64,000 nt of DNA, from positions 76,147,087-76,211,086 of the forward strand of contig OX326956.1 of the NCBI GenBank assembly GCA_946800325.1, written 5' to 3'. The stretch comes from Luzula sylvatica. Lineage: Eukaryota > Streptophyta > Magnoliopsida > Poales > Juncaceae. The position numbers were made by a program, and so were the translations under genes. This document shows, in pieces, positions 1-10,400 of this stretch (position 1 is its first letter; every line of letters starts with the position of its first letter). The notes under the pieces are model-generated. The model saw only the letters and a list, made by a program, of their open reading frames with translations. It did not search any database and was not told the DNA's origin.

Positions 1-114
1 CTACGCAGCTCTCTGTGGTTCGATCCCTACTTTCACTTTCTACATTTTTTAAGTTTAGGGTTATAAATTTCTTTTGGTAAACCTTTTAACGACTGTAAAA
101 ATGTTTGGTTATCA
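1..114 (+). repeat. 3' end of the 5' LTR
   Basis: These bases match 7320-7433 with one difference, and both end in TTATCA. They are the terminal part of the 5' LTR; the rest lies upstream of the window. Confidence 0.95.
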
Positions 115-117
115 AAA

Positions 118-135
118 TGGCGCCGCTGCCGGGGA
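118..135 (+). other. Primer binding site (tRNA-Asp type)
   Basis: TGGCGCCGCTGCCGGGGA lies three bases after the LTR end. It is complementary to the 3' end of plant tRNA-Asp apart from one apparent mismatch, which is the usual primer of Athila-type elements. Minus-strand DNA synthesis would start here. Confidence 0.8.
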
Positions 136-408
136 GCTGGTAACGGTATTAGTTTAGATTAATATTCACACTTTTCTTGTGTTGTACTTTTGTCTACATT
201 TGTAAAACTTTTTGTTAGTTTTTACCTTTTTCACTTTTTGTCAGAGTCACATTTTATTTACCTTTGTAACGTTTTCACTTTTTGTCAGAGTCACATTTTA
301 TTCACCTTTGTAACTTTTTCACTTTTTGTCAGAGTCACATACTATTTATTTTCTTTTGAGTCTGCATATTGCATTTACTAACTCTCGTTTGTAGATTTTG
401 TTCTGTTT

Positions 409-3400
409 ATGAGAGTAACTCGGAGTGCCAAAATTCCACTTACACCGCTGGATATAGAGATTGAAAGAACACGCCGGGAGCAAAGAAGAGCAATTCCGGT
501 GACACTGGAGTTAGACGAGAGGTCTGGAAAGGTGGAGTACACGGACAACGAAGGCGAGTATCCTACCCCGCCATCTTCTCCTCACGCTACAACAGGTAAC
601 ATTTTAAGAATGGCAAATAATGATGATAGAACCCTTAGGGACTTGTCTACCTTTGATTTTGCTACCAACCAGTACGGTATTGTCTTACCACCAGTCCCAA
701 ACTTTAAAATTCATACGGGTCTCCTTCAATTGTTGCCTACCTTTAATGGGAGTGTGGGAGAGGATCCACACTCTCATATGAGGGAGTTTAATCACATCAC
801 CGCCACTCTCATGCCGGCGGAGATTGTGGATGAAGGCCCGTATAAATTGCGATTGTTTTCATATAGTCTTAGAGGCCTAGCAAAAGACTGGTACTATCAT
901 TTAGCTCCATTTCCAACAACTTGGGTAGAACTTCAAAAATTGTTTCTGGATAAATATTTTCCTGTCTCTCTCACTGCTTCTATTAGGAAACAAATATGTA
1001 GTATTCAACAAGAAGTAGGGGAAACCCTATATGAGTATTATGATCGTTTTCAAAAATTATGTGCAAAGTGTCCCAATCATCAAGTGCCAGAAAATCTTTT
1101 AATTCAACACTTGTATGACGGGATGCTTCAAGAAACTAGGGATAATGTAGATTCTGCTATTGGGGGTGCATTCATAGATAAAACTGTTAGGCAAGCACGT
1201 ACCCTGATTGAAACCATGGCCAAAAATGCCCAATCTAGTAGAACCAGATCCAGAATTAGGGGAGTTAGTGAAGTGAGAGATTGTGATTTAGAGAAACGAG
1301 TGAGTGGAATAGACGCCAAGTTGGATAGCTTAGCTAATATGATGGCGTCGTTCATGGGAACGAAGGCGGAAGTAAAGTCTTGTGGTATATGCACCCAGAC
1401 GGGGCACTCGACCGATTCTTGCCCGACACTCGAAGATGAAGAAAAAGTCACAACCACAGCTTGTGGGATCTTCAAACTGAACCATCAGGGAGGCTCAAAT
1501 GGGGGTCAAAACCGCAACTATGATCCCTACTCTAAAACTTACAATCCTGGATGGCGTGATCACCCAAACTTCAGGTGGCGTGAACCTGGAAATCCGCAAC
1601 AACCTCCTCAGAACTATAACCAAAATCATTCTCCTCCTCCTCCTCCTCCTCCTTCTCAAATGGATCCAAATCTAAAGAGTCTTTCTGACATTGTGTCCTC
1701 CTTGGCTGCTTCAACTAGTTCTTTTCAGAAAGATATAAAGAGCGCGCTGACACATCTCAGCACTCAAATTGCTCAAATATCCTCTGAGGTAAACCAGTTG
1801 AAAACTCAAGGGTCCTCCCAACTTCCTTCTCAAGCTCTTAACCCTCGAGAGCATTCATGTGCCATCATCTTACGAAACGGAAAAGAAGTCGAAGGGAGCC
1901 ATTCGAACAAGGACAATGAAGAAAAAGACGAAGTGATTAAGGTGGATTCGGAAAAAGTGAAGGAGAAACCCAAGGAAGCTACACCTTATAAACCTAGAGT
2001 TCCTTTTCCTAGCCGCATGGCGGTTAACACGAAAAAGGATGAAGCAGAAAAAGATATCTTAGAGGTTCTGAAGAAGGTGGAAGTGAATATTCCGTTACTC
2101 GAGGCCATTCGCCAAGTCCCTCGTTATGCGAAATTTTTGAAGGACTTGTGCACGAATAAGAGAAAATTAAATGGCCATGAGAGGGTGACAATGAGCGAGA
2201 ATGTCTCTGCGGTTATCCGTAAGAAGCTTCCGGAGAAGCAAAAGGATCCTGGCATGTTTGCCATTCCTTGTAGCATTGGCCACCATGAGTTTGCTCGATG
2301 CATGCTTGATCTTGGGGCATCTATCAATGTCATGCCCTTCTCTATCTATTCCTCCCTCGGTTTAGGACCTTTGAAAAAGACCGGGGTGATTATCCAACTG
2401 GCAGATCGTTCCACTTCTGTGCCAGAAGGAGTTATAAAGGATGTCCTTGTTAAGGTCAATGGTCTAGTCTTTCCTGCAGATTTCTATATTCTGCAGATGG
2501 ATGAGTCCGAGAATTCTCCATGCTCGACTCCAATCCTTCTTGGAAGACCTTTCCTTAAAACTGCCCGAACCAAAATTGACGTGCATAATGGCACTCTTTC
2601 ATTGGAATTTGATGGAGAGCATATCTCCTTCAATATCTTTGATGCCGTCAAGCACCCTTCTGATGGGCATGTCTCCGCTATTTGCACCATCAATCATGTT
2701 GACGAGTGTGTCAACAACTTCTTCTCTTTTGAGTTCATAGAGCTGCTCGAGACAATTCTTGATCTCCCTCCAGATGAGCAGAATTTTCTACAGAGTCTAT
2801 CTGCCTTCGCCATTGGTGAGGCATCTTCTTCTTCTCCTCTCTCGATAGACCTGAAACCTTCTCATGAGCCCACCAAACCATCCATTGTGAGTCCTCCATC
2901 TCTTGATCTCAAACCTCTACCAACTCATCTCAAGTATGCATACTTGGGCGAAGGAGAAACACTTCCTGTGATCATCTCTAGTAGCCTCACTTCTACTCAG
3001 GAAGATAAATTGGTTGCTGTATTGAGGGACCACAAAACTGCTATTGGGTGGACTCTGGCTGATATAAATGGAATCAGCCCCTCTATGTGTATGCATCGTA
3101 TATTGTTGGAGGATGGTTCAAAACCGTCTCGAGAGCCTCAGCGCCGGCTCAATCCTCCAATGATGGAAGTGGTTAAAAAGGAAATAATCAAGCTGCTTGA
3201 TGCGGGGATTATATACCCTATTACTGATTCAAAATGGGTATCTCCTATCCACGTGGTTCCTAAGAAAACTGGTATTACGATAGTTGAGAACCAGGATGGT
3301 GAAAAAGTTCCCATGAGAGCACAGAACGGATGGCGAGTATGCATTGACTACCGCAAGCTGAATACTGCCACCAGAAAAGACCATTTCCCTCTTCCCTTCA

Positions 3401-4557
3401 TTGACCAGATGCTAGAGCGCCTTGCTGGGCGCCAACACTATTGCTTTCTAGATGGCTTCTCTGGTTACTTTCAAATAGCCATCTCACCAGAGGACCAAGA
3501 GAAAACCACCTTCACGTGCCCTTTTGGCACATTTGCCTACAGACGCATGCCCTTTGGGTTGTGCAATGCACCTGGCACTTTTCAGAGATGTATGATGTCC
3601 ATCTTCTCTGACTACGTTACCCGAATTATTGAGGTCTTCATGGATGATTTCACTGTTTACGGTGATTCATTTGATGAATGTTTGGGAAACCTTAAGCTGA
3701 TTCTTCAAAGGTGCGTAGAGACCAATCTGGTCCTGAATTACGAGAAATGTCATTTCATGGTAGATCAGGGCATAGTCTTAGGCCATGTGGTTTCATCTCG
3801 TGGTCTCGTGGTGGATAAAGCGAAGATCGACGTCATTAGATCCCTTCCACACCCGACCAATGTGAAGGATATTCGATCATTTCTCGGTCATGCCGGCTTC
3901 TACAGACGTTTCATCAAAGACTTCTCCAAAATCGCTCAACCTCTCTGTTTTCTTCTCCAAAAAGAGGCTTCTTTTGAGTTTGATGAGAAGTGCAAAGCGG
4001 CATTCGACCTTCTCAAGGAGAAATTGTGTTCTGCCCCAATCATTAAAGCTCCAGATTGGAATATGCCTTTCGAAATCATGTGTGATGCAAGTGATAAGGC
4101 AGTTGGAGCCGTTCTTGGGCAAAGAAATGGACGAGAACCCCATGTTCTGTCCTATGCTTCTCGGACCTTAGATGATGCTCAGTGCAACTATACCACCACG
4201 GAGAAAGAGCTTCTAGCCATTGTTTTTGCACTTGAGAAGTTTAGGTCCTACCTCTTAGGGGCCAAGGTGATCATCTACTCCGATCATGCCGCGTTGAGGC
4301 ATCTTTTCAAGAAGAAGGAGTCCAAGACGAGACTTATTCGATGGATATTGTTGCTCCAGGAGTTCGACCTGGAGATTCGAGATAAACGAGGATCAGAGAA
4401 TCTGGTTGCCGATCACCTTAGCCGCCTTCCTACGAGCATTAAAGAGGGTACTCCGATCTCGGAATTCTTTCCGGAAGAGTATCTTTATGATGTGCACAGT
4501 TACACACCCTGGTATGCTGACACTCATGAGCTTGGAGAGCCACCGTCCACTTCTTGA
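409..4557 (+). CDS. Gag-protease-reverse transcriptase-RNase H polyprotein, no integrase
   Basis: An uninterrupted 1382-residue ORF. In order: retrotransposon gag domain (about residues 110-270); a CCHC knuckle at about 325-338 (C-x2-C-x4-H-x4-C); a proline-rich linker; a coiled stretch; an aspartic protease with DLGAS near residue 633, the form usual in this clade; reverse transcriptase with FMDD near residue 1077; and RNase H (CDAS near 1225, SDH near 1291) ending in the NLVADHLSRL hallmark. In complete relatives the integrase zinc finger and core follow at this point. Here the protein passes through PWYAD into about ten unrelated residues and stops, which looks like a clean deletion of integrase. 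The intact frame suggests recent activity or trans-mobilisation; that is inference. A later start such as Met613 of the DNA is possible but less likely. Confidence 0.93.
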   Translation: MRVTRSAKIPLTPLDIEIERTRREQRRAIPVTLELDERSGKVEYTDNEGEYPTPPSSPHATTGNILRMANNDDRTLRDLSTFDFATNQYGIVLPPVPNFKIHTGLLQLLPTFNGSVGEDPHSHMREFNHITATLMPAEIVDEGPYKLRLFSYSLRGLAKDWYYHLAPFPTTWVELQKLFLDKYFPVSLTASIRKQICSIQQEVGETLYEYYDRFQKLCAKCPNHQVPENLLIQHLYDGMLQETRDNVDSAIGGAFIDKTVRQARTLIETMAKNAQSSRTRSRIRGVSEVRDCDLEKRVSGIDAKLDSLANMMASFMGTKAEVKSCGICTQTGHSTDSCPTLEDEEKVTTTACGIFKLNHQGGSNGGQNRNYDPYSKTYNPGWRDHPNFRWREPGNPQQPPQNYNQNHSPPPPPPPSQMDPNLKSLSDIVSSLAASTSSFQKDIKSALTHLSTQIAQISSEVNQLKTQGSSQLPSQALNPREHSCAIILRNGKEVEGSHSNKDNEEKDEVIKVDSEKVKEKPKEATPYKPRVPFPSRMAVNTKKDEAEKDILEVLKKVEVNIPLLEAIRQVPRYAKFLKDLCTNKRKLNGHERVTMSENVSAVIRKKLPEKQKDPGMFAIPCSIGHHEFARCMLDLGASINVMPFSIYSSLGLGPLKKTGVIIQLADRSTSVPEGVIKDVLVKVNGLVFPADFYILQMDESENSPCSTPILLGRPFLKTARTKIDVHNGTLSLEFDGEHISFNIFDAVKHPSDGHVSAICTINHVDECVNNFFSFEFIELLETILDLPPDEQNFLQSLSAFAIGEASSSSPLSIDLKPSHEPTKPSIVSPPSLDLKPLPTHLKYAYLGEGETLPVIISSSLTSTQEDKLVAVLRDHKTAIGWTLADINGISPSMCMHRILLEDGSKPSREPQRRLNPPMMEVVKKEIIKLLDAGIIYPITDSKWVSPIHVVPKKTGITIVENQDGEKVPMRAQNGWRVCIDYRKLNTATRKDHFPLPFIDQMLERLAGRQHYCFLDGFSGYFQIAISPEDQEKTTFTCPFGTFAYRRMPFGLCNAPGTFQRCMMSIFSDYVTRIIEVFMDDFTVYGDSFDECLGNLKLILQRCVETNLVLNYEKCHFMVDQGIVLGHVVSSRGLVVDKAKIDVIRSLPHPTNVKDIRSFLGHAGFYRRFIKDFSKIAQPLCFLLQKEASFEFDEKCKAAFDLLKEKLCSAPIIKAPDWNMPFEIMCDASDKAVGAVLGQRNGREPHVLSYASRTLDDAQCNYTTTEKELLAIVFALEKFRSYLLGAKVIIYSDHAALRHLFKKKESKTRLIRWILLLQEFDLEIRDKRGSENLVADHLSRLPTSIKEGTPISEFFPEEYLYDVHSYTPWYADTHELGEPPSTS

Positions 4558-6010
4558 TGGGATGGATTCGTCGGGCCAATGACGTTAAAGGAGGCGCTAC
4601 TGGGAGGCAGCCCTGCGAATAAAGGTTGTATTTTTCTTTGTTTCTTTTACTTTATTGCATTTGCATAGCTACTTCACTCGGGGACGAGCAAAACTTTAAG
4701 TGTGGGGTAGCGTCTTAGTTACACGTTAGGTAGAAAACACCCTTAAAAAATATATAAAAAAAATAAAAGCCCAAATTAAAATCGAAATCATGAGTGAAAA
4801 ATTATACTTTGTGTTGGAAAAGTGATATAACATGTTTAGATTCAAAGGGATCGTGTGGACCAGTCAAGAAGAATAGAGGTCGTGGGTGTAGGGATCATTT
4901 GTCACTGGTAAACTCGATTTTTAGTTGAGCGCCACCATAAAATTTTAGAAAGATGTGAGGACTTACCATTGGACCGTGACCCGGAGCTCAAGTTTGTCTA
5001 TACTATAATATCCATAATACACCACTATATAATCTCGTATAATATCCAAATCTATTAGTTTCCGAAGTCTCTTTGTTGCTTGGTTTTGGAGAAGGAGGGT
5101 TAGGCATTATTTAAGTAGAAAGGGTACGAGGAGAATAAGGGTGAGTATATCAAAGGAGTTTCGAGTTAGAAGATAGGTCATGCACAATATTTTATTCTCT
5201 CGGGTAAACTCTATTTTCCACATATAGGCAATTTAGGGCATTATTATCATCAGATTCATGAGTCAAAAAAAAAAAAAAAAAAAAAAAAGAAAAAAGAAAA
5301 AATTTACACAAAAAAAGAAAAAAGAAAAAAAAAGAAAAAAGAAAAAGAAGAATAATAAAAGGACTCAAATCTGTTTTATTAGCCCCTTGTATTTAGTCTA
5401 AACCCTAGTTAACCCGATGAGCTGTGAGAAAGAGTTAGTTCCAGTCATACATTTTAGGCCAGTAGTTAGGTTGAAACAAATTGGGCCAAATGACTGAAGG
5501 TGCTAGGAGATATGCACAATAGGAGGTTCATTATTACAAGCAGTTAGTGGTATAGGCGGACATTATTTCAGAAGTAGAGGTACGAGTGTAGAAAACCAAG
5601 TAACAACGTGACTGAAAGTAGCGAAATAGACAAGGAATAGTATAATCCACTATATCTCTAATATTATCCACTATAAATATACCATCATATCTCAATATAA
5701 CCTCCATTATAATAAAATCCACCGTATTCCACCAGACATGACTTGAGAATTCCCCTCACACCAAGGTAGGAAATCATTATACATCTGAGAGATGAGAGAT
5801 TGCGAGACACTCTATATATTCCACATTCATATTCCACTTTAAAACTGAGAGTGAGTGCGAGTTTCACCAAAGTACATGGAATCTTACACACGGGACCAAA
5901 GATCATTATTGGCTGGTACATTAGTGAAGATTGATTCTGGAACATGGGACCCACTTTACCAACGCAAATATACTTGTTGCTCGAGGACGATCAAATGTTT
6001 AAGTGTGGGG
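4558..6010 (+). other. Noncoding internal region of the retroelement
   Basis: No ORF of note. It begins with a GGGAGGCAGCCC-type sequence common after the coding region in Athila elements. It holds a motif gacgagcaaaactttaag followed by tgtgggg near 4684-4706 that is repeated in slightly changed form just before the 3' LTR, and an A-rich low-complexity tract at about 5265-5360. This is where integrase and the optional env-like ORF would normally lie. Confidence 0.7.
6001..6010 (+). other. Polypurine tract
   Basis: AAGTGTGGGG sits directly before the TG that opens the 3' LTR, the position of the plus-strand primer. A second copy occurs at about 4697-4706. Confidence 0.7.
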
Positions 6011-7433
6011 TGATTTGATAAGACATTAATTATACACATTTTATGCCCTATACATAAGTGATATTGCACCATAATATGCATCAATTGTCTCCTTTATATA
6101 TAATAATCACAAGTTGAATGTTGATACTACTAATTAAATGAATATGTGATTTTAGGTGCAATTTGGATCAAGCATAACATGAAGAATAAAAGGAAATGAA
6201 GAGATGACCAAGATTCGGATTGCTGACCACTGCTTTGTATTTCGGCCATAACTTTAGTTTTGGGCCTTAGATTAATTCATGCAGTAGCTTGTTGGAAAGA
6301 AGACACAAAGGCCCAACTTTCAATTATTTTCACCAGAGTCCAATTCGGACCAGAAGAAGGGTCAAATCGAGCATCTTCCAGGGTCTTCTATCATGCAATG
6401 GGCATGCCTCTCATACCTTAGGCATGTGTACTTCACAAGGACTTCACACACTCCTCATGACCACTTTTTGGGCTATATAACCAGGTGCAAGGGCACCTTC
6501 TCTCTAGTTCCCCTTTTTACCTAGCAATTCTCCATCATTTTTAGTTTAGAATTTTAGTTATCATGTTTCTAGCGTAAGCCTCTTTAAGGCATAGTTAGTG
6601 TTTGTGTTGTTGTGTTGTAGCTTCTGAGGCTTTTAATAATGAAGTATATTTGATTGTTGTTATTCTTTTCGTATTTTGAACTTATTATTTTCATGCTCAG
6701 TGATTCTAGTAAGTTTAATTAGGCCAATTTCTATGCTCAATAGAAATTTACAAGGGCCAAAAATCTTAAATGGTTGCTTTGCTGAATAGCTTCCATTAAG
6801 GGTTTGAATAATTTCTAGTGCAAATTTCTTTTTAACGGACTCAATAATCTCTGAACAAGCTCATTGTTTGGTAGGTTGTGATTTGTCTAAGTAGCCATTG
6901 ATTTCTTTATTTTTGGTTATGATATTAAAATAGGTTAGTGTTTTGATTTACGAGCTGATCTAAGTTGAAACACTTTCTTTTCGTTTTAGTTATTTATCGG
7001 TTAGATCTCATCTAACTGCACTTTGATCTTAATATCATTTTATTATTGAAGTCAAGGATAGAGTTACACGCAACACACTACGCGAAACTGTGCCTTATCT
7101 CTCACTGAATCCAAACCTCGTTTTTACGTTACGTTTTCTTGTTTTGTGAAAATCAACCAACCGACAAATACCCCCCCAATTGTGTGTTTCTTTCTAGTCT
7201 TTGTGTTTGGTTTCGTGTACGGTCTTTTCGTTTCTTTCTTTTAGTTTTGAGTTATTTTACTTTGAGTCTTTTCGTTATTTTCTTTTCTTTCTTTTGTGTT
7301 TATTTTAATCTAGTCTAATCTACGCAGCTCTCTGTGGTTCGATCCCTACTTTCACTTTCTACATTTTTTAAGTTTAGGGTTATAAATTTCTTTTGGTAAA
7401 CCTTTTAACGACTGTAAAAATATTTGGTTATCA
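6011..7433 (+). repeat. 3' LTR, complete (1423 bp)
   Basis: It opens with TGATTTGATAA and closes with GGTTATCA, giving TGAT...ATCA termini. It contains a TATA box at 6474-6480. Its last 114 bp match the partial 5' LTR at the window start with one mismatch. Confidence 0.93.
6474..6480 (+). promoter_or_regulatory. LTR TATA box
   Basis: TATATAA in the context ggctatataaccagg lies mid-LTR, about 460 bp from the LTR start. It is the probable core promoter of the element, and the equivalent site in the 5' LTR lies upstream of the window. Confidence 0.55.
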
Positions 7434-10400
7434 ACGGCCCGTCCCTATTATGACAGAATTTTGGGACGGCCCGTCCCAAACCTGCAGATATGTTGTAGTG
7501 TTTTATCTTACTTATTTGTAAAATATCCAAATCGATAGTACATCTTCATTTTTATAATAAAGTTTAGTTAAATTATTTAAATATATGTTAAGAGTAGTGA
7601 GGTACATCCCCTTGTAGTCTTTTTATTATATCTTTGATGATTCGAATATGATTTAACAACTTCAAAATTAACACACAAAAACATGATTTAATTATCTTAA
7701 TTTATAATTAAACATATAATTAAGATGTTACACTATAAATTAAAATATTAATTTTTAGTGTGTTAAATCATATTCACGTCATTAAAGATGTGAGAGGAGA
7801 AGTGGGGATATGTCCAACATTTTCCTTTTTTTTTAAAATCTCGTAGGCTATTTTAGGGTCATGTTGTAGGTATCATGACAAATGTGCGTGACTAAGAAAT
7901 GAAAAAAAAATGTGTAGTGATATGAATTAACTATTTGGATACATAATATAATTAGTGTTAGATTGATGTACTAAGTGGTTATTTGATAACAAATTAATGT
8001 TTTATGTTATCGCAATTGATGAATTAAATAGCGGTACAATAATATCATTAATAGTGCAAATAACTAAATATATATCTAAAACGTAATATCGTAATATATT
8101 AAATAACGACGTCATAATATGGTTATATAACGCAATAGTGAAAATCACTAACAAGTCACGTCCAAAACGTCACGGACCGCTACAACCTACAACGCAACTT
8201 AAAGTATTAATCACAATGTGTTCATCAATTCCAAAATTGATAGAATTTCAGAATTTATTTATATATTTTCTACAATAATATTATCGAGTAATGATAGATA
8301 CACATAAACCGATTATAAATTTGACACAAATGCAGGAATGTATGTTATCAATTATACCACAAATCAAACACAAATTTATACACTTGTTACCGATTTTACA
8401 CATTCAATGCATGAAAATATATACCTAAACAATTATATAGAAATAAGCATAATATTTTCAAATAATAAACTAAATGAGTTCGATGTTAATAATTTATTGT
8501 AATATTATATTATTTTATAATATAAATGTTGAAATTAACCGCTTAAAATTCTTCCTAGAGATCTAAATTTGTAAAATAAATTGAGTGAAAAAGGACCTCA
8601 AGTTCAAAACTTGGTGAAGATCAAAATATAGTTGATGCGAAACATTCTGTCGTGATACGAAGAAAGGCTTTACGAGTATCCACAAGAATCACATTTTGTG
8701 AGAATTTCGTCCAGATATTTTAACAATTTCGACAAAAAAAAATCTTAAAAATATCTCTCTCTCTAGGTTTTTGGACAGCTAAAACTCTAATTTTGTATAG
8801 ATTCAATGTATTGAATATAAGGGAAAACCTTTAGCAGCCAAGAGAGATGAAAATAAGTATTAAGTAAACCAAATTAGCATTAGCATTAGCATCACTACTT
8901 ATTATTCTAATAACGGTTGTTAGTGTTTTCGTATAGGAGTGTTCGTTGAGAATTAAAAAGACGATGAATTGAATGAAAAAACCAGGTATAAGTCATCAAT
9001 TTACAATCTACTTGTTCATAAATGTATACAAAGAACCTTTGTTATTTATTTTTTCTATTTAAATGATTTTTTATTTAGCTTCAATTTGCAACTCGAAGTT
9101 AAAACTTTTTGATATTAATATTTTATTACAAATTTATGAACAAAAATTGAAATAATTAATGTTATGTTTTTTACTGAGGTATAGGTGATAACATTTACAA
9201 TTAATATTTTGATTTCTTTTTTATTTCGATAAAAAATCGCTGAACCCAATCTTCTACAATAATACAACCCAGAGACAGCCTTGCCTCGCTGACACATTTA
9301 TTTTTCTGCAACGTCCATGAGAAAAACAAAGCAAAAATGAACCTGAATACTTTAGAAGATAAACGTGTCCAATGTGTTTGGATTTTCTAAAACTTGTATG
9401 CACATATGCCCGACGTAAAAAATACTTTTTCCAATATTTGATATTTTCTAAAAAATTTAGATGAGAAATGAAGTATCACCGATGACCAGACAAACAAAAT
9501 ATAAATTATGTTATATCTGACAACATTTTAACAGTACAATAAAAAATCTACTATTTTGTTGCAATATAAGCAATAAATATATAAATAAACAAATATTGTG
9601 TATGGTTCAAAAACATATAATTTGTTAAAAATTGAATAAAGTGAATTCGTTTCTTATATATATATATATTAAATTCGTTATAGCGGCAGCATGGTTCTGA
9701 TTGTAAAAAAAACTAGTGAAACATATAATAAACGAGGACGAGGACTTTAGTGAATTCGTTTATTACATGTAATGGATCAGGACGAGGACTTTATTTTCTT
9801 ATTGGATTATGGAAAGTAAAAAAAGCTAGTGAATTTCGTTTATTATATGTTCTAAATATCACTGATATGGACCGGTATGTCGGTTTCAAATTTCTAATCA
9901 GTGCCATTCCGTTACGATATGCCTCGTATCGGTTGAGTAAATCGGTCAACCGATACACGGACCGATATGGGCCGATATGGGCCGATATTTGGACCGATTT
10001 GAACCGACTTGGCTTTAAAACATAATTTATTTTGAAAATATTATTTTGGGCTGGCCCATCTTTTAACAATATTTTCATTAATATTTTTGGACCAATTATT
10101 TTCATCTCTTTCTTTCTTTATCTAATATTTTTGGTAGGAAATGAAATCGATTTTGACCCGGACGAGGTTAGATTTTCATTGGGGACACCCGCATCTACAC
10201 CGATGGTTACTGAACACGATTTCGTGGTTTAGTTTATTGTATTATTTGTAAATTTTATGTTATAATTTTGAATGCATATTTAGTTTAACTTGAAATTTAT
10301 GTGTATTGTTGAATTTTGAATATTAATTATGTAAAATTTAAATTAGTTTAAGAAATTCAATATAAATTAATGTTATAATAATCAATTTAATATATTAATA

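Larger units (their letters stand above)
1..7433 (+). mobile_element. Athila-type Ty3/gypsy LTR retrotransposon, integrase-less, 5' LTR cut by window edge
   Basis: Order seen: end of 5' LTR (1-114), primer binding site (118-135), gag-protease-RT-RNase H ORF (409-4557), about 1.45 kb of noncoding internal DNA, purine tract ending at 6010, then a complete 3' LTR (6011-7433). The visible 114 bp of the 5' LTR differ from the 3' LTR at one position (g103 against a7422), so the insertion looks recent. The tRNA-Asp-like primer site and the DLGAS protease motif fit the Athila branch of Ty3/gypsy elements. No integrase can be found in any frame between RNase H and the 3' LTR, nor an env-like ORF. The target-site duplication cannot be tested because the left flank lies outside the window; the five bases after the 3' LTR are acggc. 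Confidence 0.93.

Noticed and set aside
5265..5360. Poly(A) tail of a retrocopy
   Set aside because: It is an A/G-rich low-complexity tract within the retroelement, without a retrocopy in front or target duplication.
7335..7351. B-box-like ggttcgatccctac as a tRNA or SINE
   Set aside because: It is part of the LTR end and appears identically at both LTRs.
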